The notes under the pieces: model-generated
Told to the model about the DNA's origin: nothing
Databases searched by the model: none
What the model saw: the letters and a program-made list of their open reading frames with translations, nothing else
Position numbers and translations under genes: made by a program
Source of the DNA: Stutzerimonas nosocomialis
Lineage (GTDB): Bacteria; Pseudomonadota; Gammaproteobacteria; Pseudomonadales; Pseudomonadaceae
Assembly (NCBI RefSeq): GCF_005876855.1
Contig: NZ_QLAE01000006.1
Location: 1-64,000 of the forward strand
Direction of reading: 5' to 3'
Length of the DNA stretch: 64,000 nt
Shown here: piece by piece, positions 48,381 through 58,259 of the stretch
Position numbering within the stretch: the stretch's first letter is position 1
Layout: the number at the start of each line of letters is the position of its first letter

Positions 48381-50045
48381 ATGACGCATTACCAGAATCC
48401 CCTTGATGTCACTGAGCTGTCGTCCTGGAAAGCCCTGGGCGATCACCGCCTGGCCATGCAGGACTTCAGCATGCGCGAGGCCTTCGCCAGCGATCCCAGG
48501 CGTTTCGAGTCCATGTCCGTATCGGCCTGCGGCCTGTTCCTCGACTATTCGAAGAACCTGGTCACGCCCGAGACCCTGAACCTGCTGTTCAACCTGGCAC
48601 GCGAAGCGGGCGTCGAGCAGGCCACACGGGCGATGATGTCCGGCGAGCCCGTCAACGCGTCGGAACAGCGCCCGGTCCTCCATACCGCGCTGCGTCGCCC
48701 CATGGGCGAAAGCGTGATGGTGAACGGGCAGAACATCATGCGCGACGTCCACACGGCGCTGGCGCAGATGACCGACATCGTCAGCCGCATCCACAACAAC
48801 CTCTGGCGCGGCTTCAGCGACAAGACCATCACCGACGTGGTGAACATCGGCATCGGCGGCTCCTTCCTCGGCCCGCAGCTGGTGTCCGAAGCGCTGCTGC
48901 CGTTCACCCAGCATGGCGTGCGCACCCATTACCTGGCCAACATCGACGGCAGCGAGTTCCGCGAAGTGACCGCCAAGCTGAACGTCGAGACCACCCTGTT
49001 CATCATCTCCAGCAAGACCTTCGGCACCCTCGAAACCCTGAAGAATGCCCAGGCCGCGCGCACCTGGTATCTGGGCAAGGGCGGCACCGAGGAAAAGCTC
49101 TATCGCCATTTCATCGCCGTGACGAGCAACAAGCAGGCGGCGATCGACTTCGGCATCCGCGAAAAGAACATCTTCCCCATGTGGGACTGGGTCGGCGGCC
49201 GCTACTCGCTCTGGTCGGCCATCGGCCTGCCCATCGCGCTGGCCATCGGCATGTCCAACTTCAAGGACCTGCTTTCCGGCGCCTACAGCATGGACTGCCA
49301 TTTCCAGAACGAGCCGTTCGAGCGCAACATGCCGGTGCTGCTGGCGATGCTCGGAGTCTGGTATCACAACTTCTGGGGCGCGCAGAGCTACGCGTTCCTG
49401 CCGTACGACCACTACCTGCGCAACTTCGTCAAGCACCTTCAGCAGATGGACATGGAGTCCAACGGCAAGAGCGTGCGCCAGGACGGCACGCCGGTATCCT
49501 GCGGTACCGGCCCGGTGATCTGGGGCGGCGTCGGCGCGAACGGCCAGCACGCCTATCACCAGCTGCTGCACCAGGGCACCCCGCTGATCCCGGCGGACTT
49601 CATCGTCCCGGTCGTCAGCCACAACCCGGTCGCCGATCACCACGAATGGCTGTATGCCAACTGCCTGTCCCAGAGCCAGGCGCTGATGCTCGGCAAGAGC
49701 CGCGCCGAGGCGGAAGCCGAGCTGCGCGCCAAGGGCCTGGACGAAGCCGAAGTGCAGCGCCTGGCGCCGCACAAGGTGATCCCGGGCAATCGCCCCAGCA
49801 ACACGGTGGTGATGGAAACCATCAGCCCCGGACGATTGGGCGCGCTGATCGCCCTGTACGAGCACAAGGTCTTCGTCCAGGGCGTGATCTGGGGCATCAA
49901 CTCATTCGACCAGTGGGGCGTGGAACTCGGCAAGGAGCTGGGCAAGGCGGTCTACAACCGCCTGACCGGCTACGACTCCCCTCCGGCCGAAGACGCCTCG
50001 ACCCAGGGTCTGGTCGACTACTTCCGCGGCCGCCATCGCGGCTGA
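48381..50045 (+). CDS. pgi: Glucose-6-phosphate isomerase
   Basis: 554 residues from ATG 48381 ([16 protein letters not shown]); an in-frame ATG at 48342 upstream is less likely. Conserved parts: [49 protein letters not shown] and the two PGI signatures, with catalytic E in the [25 protein letters not shown] region. It interconverts glucose-6-phosphate and fructose-6-phosphate, in Pseudomonas mainly for gluconeogenesis and the Entner-Doudoroff cycle. Confidence 0.96.
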   Translation: MTHYQNPLDVTELSSWKALGDHRLAMQDFSMREAFASDPRRFESMSVSACGLFLDYSKNLVTPETLNLLFNLAREAGVEQATRAMMSGEPVNASEQRPVLHTALRRPMGESVMVNGQNIMRDVHTALAQMTDIVSRIHNNLWRGFSDKTITDVVNIGIGGSFLGPQLVSEALLPFTQHGVRTHYLANIDGSEFREVTAKLNVETTLFIISSKTFGTLETLKNAQAARTWYLGKGGTEEKLYRHFIAVTSNKQAAIDFGIREKNIFPMWDWVGGRYSLWSAIGLPIALAIGMSNFKDLLSGAYSMDCHFQNEPFERNMPVLLAMLGVWYHNFWGAQSYAFLPYDHYLRNFVKHLQQMDMESNGKSVRQDGTPVSCGTGPVIWGGVGANGQHAYHQLLHQGTPLIPADFIVPVVSHNPVADHHEWLYANCLSQSQALMLGKSRAEAEAELRAKGLDEAEVQRLAPHKVIPGNRPSNTVVMETISPGRLGALIALYEHKVFVQGVIWGINSFDQWGVELGKELGKAVYNRLTGYDSPPAEDASTQGLVDYFRGRHRG

Positions 50046-50058
50046 CCGGCACGGTACG

Positions 50059-50088
50059 AAAAAGCCAGGGCAGGTGCCCTGGCTTTTT
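50059..50088. terminator. Bidirectional terminator between pgi and the ChaN-like gene
   Basis: AAAGCCAGGGCA-GG-TGCCCTGGCTTT, with A-run before and T-run after, placed between two convergent genes. Confidence 0.9.
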
Positions 50089-50112
50089 CGTTTCACCGCA
50101 AAAACCTGGCGC

Positions 50113-50991
50113 TCAGTCTTTCCGAAAGGATGCGCAATGGTCCTGCGCCGGCGGCGCCGGCGTAAACCAGACGAAATCCGCCTGCCGCGCACCGATCGGC
50201 TCCCCCGGCTCCGCCAGTATCAGCACCCGGGTTTCACCCCGGGCCTGCAAGTCGTCCAGATGCAGCGGAACGCCCAGGTCGCGGCGCACATGGAAGGCAC
50301 CGGCGATCAGCACCGCCGGGCTCGGCGCCTCGAGCAGCCGCTCGGCCATGCGTCGGTCGCGGTGCTGCTGCACCGCCAGCATCGCGGGCAGCTGCGATTC
50401 GGGCAGCATGCCGCAGTGCGACTCGGCGATCTGTGCCAGCAGCATCCGCCGTGGCGCCTCGGCGGTGGAGGCCTGCCCCTCGAGCGCCGCCCCGCTGCGA
50501 TAGAGCGCGACGATCTCCTCGCGGTCCAGGTTGGCGGCCAGCAACGGGTAGGGCTGCTCAAGGGTATGGAGGACCAACGGCCCGTAAAGCGTCCAGTCCC
50601 AGCCGTCCTGCCAGCCCAGCGCCGAGGGCAGGTCCACCGGCTCGCCACGCCGGAACTCGGCCTGGACCTGGCTTACCCGCGCCTGCTGGTCGGGGTTGAA
50701 CATCTCCAGCAGCAGACTGCCAGGCATGCGGACCTGCCCCAGGGCCTGCAGCAACCACACCTGCAACGCATGGTGGTCGGGATTGTCGTGGCGCTCGCCG
50801 ATCAGCAGCCGGTCGGCGCGCGACAACCGGGCCACCAGCTCGTCCGGCTGCAGCCGCTCGCCGCTGCGCAGGTCGAGGATCGTGCCGACCTCGGGGTGGT
50901 CGCGCCCTTCGCTGCCCTGCCAGTCGGGCAGTGGCGCCAGCGTCTTGCAGCCACCCAGCATGATGATGATCCAGCAGCACAGCAGACGCAT
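50113..50991 (-). CDS. ChaN-family (DUF399) lipoprotein
   Basis: 292 residues from ATG 50991, chosen because it follows a GGAGG-type ribosome site and starts a lipoprotein signal (RLLCCWIIIMLGGC, lipid on C15). Core blocks are RLLIGERHDNPDHHALQVWLLQAL, LLLEMFNPDQQARV and SPAVLIAGAFHVRRDLGVPLHL. ChaN relatives bind haem as a dimer at the membrane and are linked to iron uptake. No iron-uptake gene is adjacent, so the role is family-based. Convergent with pgi. Confidence 0.85.
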   Translation of the reverse strand: MRLLCCWIIIMLGGCKTLAPLPDWQGSEGRDHPEVGTILDLRSGERLQPDELVARLSRADRLLIGERHDNPDHHALQVWLLQALGQVRMPGSLLLEMFNPDQQARVSQVQAEFRRGEPVDLPSALGWQDGWDWTLYGPLVLHTLEQPYPLLAANLDREEIVALYRSGAALEGQASTAEAPRRMLLAQIAESHCGMLPESQLPAMLAVQQHRDRRMAERLLEAPSPAVLIAGAFHVRRDLGVPLHLDDLQARGETRVLILAEPGEPIGARQADFVWFTPAPPAQDHCASFRKD

Positions 50992-51129
50992 CCTGACCCT
51001 CCTCTTCGGTTCGACCGCCAGCGGAACGCAGCCTTCGACCCTTCGATATCGTGCCGAAAGGCCTCGGGGGCAGCCCTTGGCAAACGCAGGCATCGGCGGA
51101 TAATGCCGGGCCAACGCCCGGAGGACCCG

Positions 51130-51462
51130 ATGATACGACTATGCGCCACGACCGCGCTGCCGGAAGGCCAGAGCCGGGGCTTCGTCTTGCAGGGTGACCG
51201 GCTGCTGGCGGTGCGCCGCGACGGCCGGGTCCACGTCTACCTCAACCGCTGCCCGCACCGTGGCATCCCGCTGGAGTGGGAAGCCGACCGCTTCCTCGAC
51301 GACAGCGGCAGCCTGATCCAGTGCGCGACCCACGGCGCGCTGTTTCTGATCGAGTCCGGCGAGTGCGTGGCCGGCCCCTGCGCCGGCGAAAGCCTCACCG
51401 CCGTCCCGAGCACCGAGGAAGACGGCGGCATCTGGCTGCACGATACCCCCTGTGACGGTTAA
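51130..51462 (+). CDS. Rieske [2Fe-2S] protein
   Basis: 110 residues from ATG 51130. The cluster ligands are C-P-H (NRCPHRGIPLEW) and C-x2-H (IQCATHGALF), in a compact ferredoxin-type Rieske domain without a membrane anchor or oxygenase domain. It may be an electron carrier or a small redox subunit; no partner oxygenase lies nearby. It is 60 bp upstream of dsbD on the same strand and may be co-transcribed. Confidence 0.87.
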   Translation: MIRLCATTALPEGQSRGFVLQGDRLLAVRRDGRVHVYLNRCPHRGIPLEWEADRFLDDSGSLIQCATHGALFLIESGECVAGPCAGESLTAVPSTEEDGGIWLHDTPCDG

Positions 51463-51522
51463 CCCCGGGCAGCGGACGCAACGGGCGGGTATCATGGGCG
51501 GATCATCCGAAACGAGGCCGCC

Positions 51523-53292
51523 ATGCGACGCCTGCTGAGTCTGCTGCTCCTGATCATCGCGCTGCCCGCCAGCGCCGGGCTGTTCGACAGCCGTCCGAGC
51601 CCGACCCTGGGCGGCCTGAACAACAGCGCCGACTTCCTGCCCGTTCGCGAAGCCTTCCGGCTCACGCTGGTGGAAGCCGCCCCTGAGCAGGTGACCCTGC
51701 GCTTCGTCGCCGCCGACGGCTATTACCTGTACCGGCACAGGCTCAGCTTCGCGACCTCGACCGAAGGCGTGACCCTGGGGGATCCGGTCCTGCCGGGGGG
51801 CGTACACAAGACCGACGAGTACTTCGGCGACGTGGAGGTCTATTACGGCGTGCTCGACGTGCAGCTGCCGATCAGCAACCCCCAGGACAGCCCGTTCACG
51901 CTGCAGGTCGGCTACCAGGGCTGCGCCGACAAGGGCCTGTGCTATCCCCCCGAGACCGAGACGCTCAGCCTCGGCAATGGCGCACAGGCCGCCCGCGACG
52001 GGACGGATGCCAGCGGTGCGGCGGGTCTGAGCTGGCGCTCGGTGGCGCTGTTCTTCCTCGCCGGCGTCGGCCTGACGTTCACCCCCTGCGTACTGCCGAT
52101 GCTGCCGATCCTTTCCGGCCTGGTGTTGCGCGGCAAGATCGGCGGAATGCGCAGCTTCCTGCTCGCCCTGACCTACGTGCTCACCATGGCCAGCGGCTTC
52201 GCCATCCTGGGCGCGCTGATGGGCGTGTTCGGCGCTGAGCTCAATCTGCAGGCTCGTCTGCAATCGCCCTGGGTGCTGGTGCCCTTCGCCCTGTTCTTCG
52301 TCGCTTTCGCGATGGCCATGTTCGGCCTGTTCGAACTGCGCCTGCCGCAAGCCCTCGCCGGCCCGCTCGACCGCCTGGCCGGCAACGCCCGCGGCGGCTC
52401 GTTTACCGGCGCCGCCATGCTGGGCGCGGTCTCGAGCCTCCTGGTGTCGCCCTGCGTCTCCGCCCCGCTGGCCGGTGCGCTGCTGTACATCAGCGCCAGC
52501 GGCGATGCGCTGGGCGGCGGCGTCCAGCTGCTCGCGCTGGGCCTGGGCATGGGCACGCCGCTGGTGGTATTCGCTACCGGCGGCGGAGCCCTGCTGCCCA
52601 AGAGCGGCGCCTGGATGATCGCGGTGCGCAACACCTTCGGCGTCCTGCTGCTGGGCGTCTCGGTGTGGATGCTCGAGCGCGTGCTGCCCGGTCCGGTTGC
52701 GCTTGCCCTCTGGGGCCTGCTCGCCGCCGGTAGCGCGCTGTTTCTCGGCGCCCTGGAGTTCACCGTCAAGAGCCCGCGCGCGAAGCTCGCCCAACTGCTC
52801 GGGCTCGCGTTGCTGGTATACGCGCTGGCCGCCTGGGTCGGTGCGCTGCAGGGCGCCAGCGACCCGACCCGACCACTGCACCGCGCGGGGCTGGTCCAGA
52901 CCGGCCAGCCCGCATCCGCGGCCGAAGGCTGGCATACCCTGTCCACCCCGGCCGAACTCGACGCCCAGCTGGCGGCGGCCAGCGCCGCAGGCCAGGCGGT
53001 GATCCTCGACTGGTATGCCGACTGGTGCATCAGCTGCAAAGTGATCGAGCGCGAGGTGTTCGCCGATCCGCAGATCGCGCCGCGCCTGGCCGACTATCGC
53101 CTGCTGCGCTTCGACATCACCGAAAGCAACGCCGAACAGCGCCGCCTGCTGGATCGTTACCGGCTGTTCGGGCCGCCGGCCATCCTGTTTTTCGATGGCC
53201 GGGGCCGCGAACTCGAGCGATCGCGCGTCGTCGGCGAGATCAACGCGCCGGCATTTGCCGAACGCTTGACCGTGGTCGATGCCGCCCGATAG
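51523..53292 (+). CDS. dsbD: Thiol:disulfide interchange protein DsbD
   Basis: 589 residues. Signal peptide ending PASAG; periplasmic alpha domain with the redox cysteines in GCADKGLCYPP; eight-helix membrane domain with TPCVLPMLPILSG and SPCVSAPLAGALLY; C-terminal thioredoxin domain with WYADWCISCK (about residues 502-505). It passes electrons from cytoplasmic thioredoxin to periplasmic DsbC and DsbG and to cytochrome c maturation. Gene order dsbD-aroQ-accBC is standard in Pseudomonas. Confidence 0.95.
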   Translation: MRRLLSLLLLIIALPASAGLFDSRPSPTLGGLNNSADFLPVREAFRLTLVEAAPEQVTLRFVAADGYYLYRHRLSFATSTEGVTLGDPVLPGGVHKTDEYFGDVEVYYGVLDVQLPISNPQDSPFTLQVGYQGCADKGLCYPPETETLSLGNGAQAARDGTDASGAAGLSWRSVALFFLAGVGLTFTPCVLPMLPILSGLVLRGKIGGMRSFLLALTYVLTMASGFAILGALMGVFGAELNLQARLQSPWVLVPFALFFVAFAMAMFGLFELRLPQALAGPLDRLAGNARGGSFTGAAMLGAVSSLLVSPCVSAPLAGALLYISASGDALGGGVQLLALGLGMGTPLVVFATGGGALLPKSGAWMIAVRNTFGVLLLGVSVWMLERVLPGPVALALWGLLAAGSALFLGALEFTVKSPRAKLAQLLGLALLVYALAAWVGALQGASDPTRPLHRAGLVQTGQPASAAEGWHTLSTPAELDAQLAAASAAGQAVILDWYADWCISCKVIEREVFADPQIAPRLADYRLLRFDITESNAEQRRLLDRYRLFGPPAILFFDGRGRELERSRVVGEINAPAFAERLTVVDAAR

Positions 53293-53440
53293 ATCATTGC
53301 GCCAATCTCCAGACATATTGCTGCCATTTACTTCGATCCAGTAAGCGACTGGACAGTCAGCGCCGGGTTCGGGCATAGTTTTGCCCTTCACTGGCCAGCC
53401 CCTTGCGCATGGCCCGCGAGCAGAACAACAAGGAACCCCC

Positions 53441-53884
53441 ATGGCCACCATCCTGGTCCTCCACGGCCCCAACCTGAACATGCTCGGCACCCGCGAGCCC
53501 GGCGTATATGGCGCCGTGACCCTGGCCCAGATCAATCAGGATCTGGAGCAGCGCGCACGCGACCAGGGCCATCACCTGCTGCACCTGCAGTCCAACGCCG
53601 AGTACGAACTAATCGAGCGCATCCACGCGGCGCGTGGCGAAGGCGTGGACTTCATTCTCATTAATCCGGCCGCCTTCACACATACAAGCGTGGCGTTACG
53701 TGACGCATTGCTGGCGGTGAGCATCCCATTCATCGAAGTGCACCTGTCCAACGTGCACAAGCGTGAACCTTTCCGTCATCACTCCTACTTTTCCGACGTG
53801 GCGGTAGGGGTGATCTGCGGCCTCGGCGCCAGCGGTTATCGGCTCGCCCTGGAGGCTGCCCTGGAACAACTCGCCGCCTCCTAG
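53441..53884 (+). CDS. aroQ: Type II 3-dehydroquinate dehydratase
   Basis: 147 residues from ATG 53441 ([16 protein letters not shown]). The active site has the tyrosine in REPGVYG, the [17 protein letters not shown] block, [17 protein letters not shown] with the catalytic histidine. It dehydrates 3-dehydroquinate in the shikimate pathway. 80 bp upstream of accB. Confidence 0.96.
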   Translation: MATILVLHGPNLNMLGTREPGVYGAVTLAQINQDLEQRARDQGHHLLHLQSNAEYELIERIHAARGEGVDFILINPAAFTHTSVALRDALLAVSIPFIEVHLSNVHKREPFRHHSYFSDVAVGVICGLGASGYRLALEAALEQLAAS

Positions 53885-53964
53885 AGACGAGCGCGACGCG
53901 CAACGCGCATCGCGACGCCCGGGAAGCGATTGCTAACCTTTGAACTCACCGGAGTCATTGCTTC

Positions 53965-54417
53965 ATGGATATTCGCAAAGTCAAAAAACTGATCGAGCTG
54001 CTGGAAGAGTCGGGCATCGACGAGCTCGAGATCCACGAAGGTGAAGAATCGGTGCGCATCAGCCGCCACAGCAAGCAGCCGATGATGTCGCAGCCGATGT
54101 ACGCACCGGCCCCCGCACCGGCCCCGGTCGCCGCTGCGCCCGCCGCCTCCGCCGAAGCTCCGGCTGCAGCCCCTCAGCTCAACGGCACCGTGGTGCGTTC
54201 GCCCATGGTCGGCACCTTCTACCGCGCCGCCTCGCCAACCTCGGCGAACTTCGTCGAAGTCGGCCAGACCGTCAAGAAAGGCGACATTCTCTGCATCGTC
54301 GAAGCCATGAAGATGATGAACCACATCGAAGCTGAAACCAGCGGCACCATCGAATCGATCCTTGCGGAGAATGGTCAGCCGGTCGAATACGACCAGCCGC
54401 TGTTCACCATCGTTTGA
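53965..54417 (+). CDS. accB: Biotin carboxyl carrier protein of acetyl-CoA carboxylase
   Basis: 150 residues. N-terminal helical part ([18 protein letters not shown]) that binds AccC, a proline/alanine linker ([19 protein letters not shown]), and the biotinyl domain with EAMKMMN, biotin on K116. Together with AccC it performs the first half-reaction of fatty acid synthesis. accC follows 17 bp downstream. Confidence 0.96.
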   Translation: MDIRKVKKLIELLEESGIDELEIHEGEESVRISRHSKQPMMSQPMYAPAPAPAPVAAAPAASAEAPAAAPQLNGTVVRSPMVGTFYRAASPTSANFVEVGQTVKKGDILCIVEAMKMMNHIEAETSGTIESILAENGQPVEYDQPLFTIV

Positions 54418-54434
54418 ACCGCGGAGAGCCTGCG

Positions 54435-55784
54435 ATGCTGGAAAAAGTACTGATCGCCAACCGTGGCGAGATCGCCCTGCGAATCCTGCGCGCATGCAAG
54501 GAGCTGGGCATCAAGACGGTCGCGGTCCACTCCACCGCTGACCGTGAACTCATGCACCTGGCACTGGCCGACGAGTCGGTGTGCATCGGCCCGGCCCTTG
54601 CGACCAACTCGTACCTGCACATCCCGGCGATCATCGCAGCGGCGGAAGTGACCGGCGCGACCGCGATCCATCCGGGCTACGGCTTTCTCGCCGAGAACGC
54701 CGACTTCGCCGAGCAGGTCGAGAAATCCGGCTTCGTCTTCGTCGGCCCGAAAGCCGACACCATCCGCCTGATGGGCGACAAGGTCTCGGCCAAGGATGCG
54801 ATGAAGAAAGCCGGCGTGCCGACCGTTCCCGGTTCCGACGGCCCGCTGCCGGAAGACGAGGAAACGGCCCTGGCGATCGCACGCGAGGTCGGCTACCCGG
54901 TCATCATCAAGGCGGCAGGCGGCGGCGGTGGTCGCGGCATGCGCGTGGTGCACCACGAGGAAGACCTGATCAAGTCGGCCAAGCTGACCCGCACCGAAGC
55001 CGGTGCCGCGTTCGGCAACCCGATGGTCTACCTGGAGAAGTTCCTCGGCAATCCGCGCCACGTGGAAGTGCAGGTGCTGTCCGACGGACAGGGCAATGCG
55101 ATCCACCTCGGCGACCGCGACTGCTCGCTGCAGCGCCGCCACCAGAAGGTCATCGAGGAAGCGCCCGCCCCCTTCATCGACGAGAAGGCCCGCGCCGAAG
55201 TGCTCAAGCGCTGCGTCGACGCTTGTATCGAGATCGGCTATCGCGGTGCCGGCACCTTCGAGTTCCTCTACGAAGACGGCCACTTCTATTTCATCGAGAT
55301 GAACACCCGCGTCCAGGTCGAGCACCCCGTCACCGAAATGGTGACCGGCGTCGACATCGTCAAGGAGATGCTGCGCATCGCCGGCGGCGACAAACTCTCG
55401 GTCAAGCAGAGCGACGTGGTGATCCGCGGCCACTCGGTGGAATGCCGGATCAACGCCGAAGACCCGTCGACCTTCCTGCCGAGCCCCGGCAAGGTCAAGC
55501 ACTTCCATGCACCGGGCGGCAACGGCGTACGCGTCGACTCGCATCTGTACAGCGGTTACACGGTACCGCCGAACTACGACTCGCTGATCGGCAAGCTGAT
55601 CACCTACGGGGCGACCCGCGAGGAAGCGATGCAGCGCATGCGCAACGCGCTGGACGAGATCGTCGTCGACGGCATCAAGACCAACGTGCCGCTGCACCGC
55701 GATCTGGTCCGTGATCCCGGCTTCTGCAAGGGCGGCGTTAACATCCACTACCTGGAAAAGAAACTGGGAATGGATAAGCACTGA
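54435..55784 (+). CDS. accC: Biotin carboxylase subunit of acetyl-CoA carboxylase
   Basis: 449 residues from ATG 54435 ([18 protein letters not shown]). ATP-grasp glycine-rich loop [13 protein letters not shown], catalytic [36 protein letters not shown] (conserved catalytic R and E) and the C-terminal [13 protein letters not shown]. It carboxylates biotin on AccB using ATP and bicarbonate. A terminator lies just after it. Confidence 0.97.
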   Translation: MLEKVLIANRGEIALRILRACKELGIKTVAVHSTADRELMHLALADESVCIGPALATNSYLHIPAIIAAAEVTGATAIHPGYGFLAENADFAEQVEKSGFVFVGPKADTIRLMGDKVSAKDAMKKAGVPTVPGSDGPLPEDEETALAIAREVGYPVIIKAAGGGGGRGMRVVHHEEDLIKSAKLTRTEAGAAFGNPMVYLEKFLGNPRHVEVQVLSDGQGNAIHLGDRDCSLQRRHQKVIEEAPAPFIDEKARAEVLKRCVDACIEIGYRGAGTFEFLYEDGHFYFIEMNTRVQVEHPVTEMVTGVDIVKEMLRIAGGDKLSVKQSDVVIRGHSVECRINAEDPSTFLPSPGKVKHFHAPGGNGVRVDSHLYSGYTVPPNYDSLIGKLITYGATREEAMQRMRNALDEIVVDGIKTNVPLHRDLVRDPGFCKGGVNIHYLEKKLGMDKH

Positions 55785-55812
55785 GCGCCACGCGCTATCA
55801 TGTGCACCTGAC

Positions 55813-55840
55813 AAGGAGCGGCCCTGCCGCTCCTTTTTCT
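55813..55840 (+). terminator. Terminator of accBC
   Basis: AAGGAGCGG-CCCTG-CCGCTCCTT followed by TTTCTTTT, 28 bp after the accC stop. Confidence 0.9.
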
Positions 55841-55885
55841 TTTCCGCACCCTGGGCTTGCAGGGTGCCTCCGCAGAGGACGCCCC

Positions 55886-56764
55886 ATGCCCTGGTTGCAA
55901 TTGCGCATCGCCATCAGCCCTGAGCAGGCCGAGCCGCTCGAAGACGCCCTGCTCGGGGTCGGCGCCGTATCGGTAACCTTCATGGATGCCGAGGACCAGC
56001 CGATCTTCGAGCCGGACCTGGGCACCACGCCGCTGTGGACTCACACCCACCTGCTCGCCCTGTTCGAGGCCGACGTCGATGCCGATGCGCTGCTGGCCCA
56101 CCTGCAGCTGCTCACCGGCGGCACCCTTCCGGAGCACCAGCTCGAGCGGATCGAGGACCAGGACTGGGAACGCAGCTGGATGGACAACTTCCAGCCCATG
56201 CGCTTCGGTCGACGGCTGTGGATCGTGCCCAGCTGGCACGACGCGCCGGAACCCGAGGCCGTGAACCTGCTGCTCGACCCGGGACTCGCCTTCGGCACCG
56301 GCACCCACCCGACCACCGCGCTGTGCCTGGAATGGCTGGACGCGCAGGACCTGGCCGGCACAACCGTGCTCGACTTCGGATGCGGCTCGGGCATTCTCGC
56401 CATTGCCGCGCTGCTGCTCGGCGCCGAGCACGCGGTCGGCACCGACATCGACCCGCAGGCGCTCGAAGCCTCGCGCGACAACGCCGAGCGCAACCGCATC
56501 GCCGCCGAACGCTTCGAGCTGTTCCTGCCGGAGCAGTTGCCCGCAGGCCAGGCCGACGTCGTGGTGGCCAACATCCTCGCCGGGCCGTTGGTGGCCCTCG
56601 CCGGACAGATCACCGAACGCGTGCGCCCGAGCGGCCGTCTCGCGCTGTCGGGCATCCTCGCCGAGCAGGCCGAGGACGTCCGAGCAGCCTACGCGCAGGC
56701 GTTCGAACTCGACCCGACCGCGATCAAGGACGGCTGGGTGCGCATCAGCGGCGTACGCCGTTGA
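55886..56764 (+). CDS. prmA: Ribosomal protein L11 methyltransferase
   Basis: 292 residues from ATG 55886 ([21 protein letters not shown]). The N-terminal substrate-binding domain is followed by a linker ([24 protein letters not shown]). The SAM domain has [34 protein letters not shown] and the NILAGPL motif. It trimethylates lysines and the N-terminus of ribosomal protein L11. Confidence 0.96.
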   Translation: MPWLQLRIAISPEQAEPLEDALLGVGAVSVTFMDAEDQPIFEPDLGTTPLWTHTHLLALFEADVDADALLAHLQLLTGGTLPEHQLERIEDQDWERSWMDNFQPMRFGRRLWIVPSWHDAPEPEAVNLLLDPGLAFGTGTHPTTALCLEWLDAQDLAGTTVLDFGCGSGILAIAALLLGAEHAVGTDIDPQALEASRDNAERNRIAAERFELFLPEQLPAGQADVVVANILAGPLVALAGQITERVRPSGRLALSGILAEQAEDVRAAYAQAFELDPTAIKDGWVRISGVRR

Positions 56765-56864
56765 GCGGGAACCGGCCGCTGCCGGATGTGGGGGCCGGGC
56801 GGCCGCTTGCCGACTGCCGGCGGGCATGCGCTAGACTAGCGGCTGTTTTTGGCCGGACCACCGC

Positions 56865-58082
56865 ATGAGCAGCTTCGTCACCCAGTGCCCCCATTGCCGC
56901 ACCAGCTTTCGCGTCAGCCGCGCCCAGCTCGGCGCGGCGCAAGGGGTGGTCCGCTGTGGTGCCTGCCTGGAAGTGTTCAATGCCGCGCGCCAGCTGCTGG
57001 TGAACCAGAACGTCCGGGCGATGCCCGCCCCGCCTCCACCGCCCGCCCCGCTCAAACCCAAGGCCGACCAGGATACGCTGTGGATTCACGACGACCTGGA
57101 CCTCGACCACCTGGACCTGGACGAGGAGCTGGCCAAGCTCGAGCAACAGGAACTGCAGCTGTCGCGCGAGTTCATGGAGCTGGAGCAGCGCGCCACCACC
57201 GGCGCGTTCACGCGCCCGAACCAGGGCGAACAGGACGCACTCGACGAGGCCTGGGCGGAGCAGCTGCTGCGTGACGAATCGACTCCGCCCGCCGCCACCC
57301 CGTCGCCCGCCCCGCAGCGCGAGGTGAGCTTTGCCCCGGTCACCGCCGACGAACCGCTCCCTCCGACGCCACTGACGACCTCGACCCAGCCCTTGCGGAC
57401 CGCGGCGGCAGAGGAGCCCACCGCCGAGGCGGCGGCAACGCCGACCGCCCTGGCGACCGAGGAGCCCGCACCGAAACGCCGCAAGTCCAGGCGCGCCGGC
57501 GACAACCCCAAGCATGAGGCCGATCCGGAACCGGACCGGGAGGGGCTGTTCGATCTCGACGACGAACCCCTGGAGCTGGAGTGGCAGAAGCCCAAGAGCC
57601 CCTGGGGCAGCAGGCTCGGCTGGGGCGCGCTGACGCTCCTTGCGCTGCTCGCCCTCGGCGCCCAGTACGCCACCTATAACTTTGACGAACTGGCGCGACA
57701 GGATCGGTATCGCCCCTGGTTCGAATGGGTCTGCCCGACCCTGGGTTGCGAGGTGCCGGCCAAGGTCGACATCGCCCAGGTCCGCAGCAGCAACCTGGTG
57801 GTACGCAGCCATCCCGATTTCAGCGGCGCGCTGGTGGTCGACGCGATCCTCTACAACCGAGCGCCCTTCTCGCAGCCCTTCCCCATGCTCGAGCTGCGCT
57901 TTGCCGACATCAACGGCCAGCTCATCGCCAGCCGGCGTTTCAAGCCCGGCGAATACCTCGCCGGGGAGCTCGCCGGCCAGGTGGACATGCCCCCGCAGAC
58001 GCCCATCCACATCTCGCTGGACATCCTCGACCCGGGTCCGAGGGCCGTCAATTACAGCCTGAGTTTCCACTCGCCGGAGTGA
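56865..58082 (+). CDS. Zinc-ribbon DUF3426 membrane protein
   Basis: 405 residues. The N-terminal zinc ribbon has C8/C11 and C31/C34 (CPHC, CGAC). A long low-complexity acidic/alanine-proline linker (about 50-235) follows, then one membrane helix (WGALTLLALLALGAQYATYNF) and a C-terminal DUF3426 beta domain (VRSSNLVVRSHPDFSGALVVDAIL, FPMLELRFADINGQLIASRRF). The family is conserved between prmA and dusB in Pseudomonas; function unknown. Confidence 0.88.
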   Translation: MSSFVTQCPHCRTSFRVSRAQLGAAQGVVRCGACLEVFNAARQLLVNQNVRAMPAPPPPPAPLKPKADQDTLWIHDDLDLDHLDLDEELAKLEQQELQLSREFMELEQRATTGAFTRPNQGEQDALDEAWAEQLLRDESTPPAATPSPAPQREVSFAPVTADEPLPPTPLTTSTQPLRTAAAEEPTAEAAATPTALATEEPAPKRRKSRRAGDNPKHEADPEPDREGLFDLDDEPLELEWQKPKSPWGSRLGWGALTLLALLALGAQYATYNFDELARQDRYRPWFEWVCPTLGCEVPAKVDIAQVRSSNLVVRSHPDFSGALVVDAILYNRAPFSQPFPMLELRFADINGQLIASRRFKPGEYLAGELAGQVDMPPQTPIHISLDILDPGPRAVNYSLSFHSPE

Positions 58083-58170
58083 TCGGGACGGGGCTTTCGG
58101 GCGCCATCGGGCCGCATCCGAACCTTTGGCGATAAGGTTGCGACTGTTCAGAATTTGTTCAAAACAATCT

Positions 58171-58206
58171 TTATCCGGTCATGCAGAGCGGGTATTATGC
58201 CCACCC
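58171..58206 (+). promoter_or_regulatory. dusB-fis promoter region with GC-rich discriminator
   Basis: -10 element TATTAT (58193-58198) with a weak -35 candidate TTATCC (58171-58176, 16-bp spacing) and an A/T-rich upstream stretch (from 58152). The bases just after the -10 are GCCCACCC. A C-rich discriminator at a fis promoter is the feature that makes it sensitive to ppGpp and DksA in E. coli. Confidence 0.5.
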
Positions 58207-58259
58207 TTTTTTGCTGTCCCCGATCGACCTAACAAGCAGGCCCAAACCAGGGAATCTCA

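Noticed and set aside
51139-53535. A 798-codon minus-strand frame over dsbD
   Set aside because: Antisense to dsbD and the Rieske gene, glutamine/arginine-rich, no family match.
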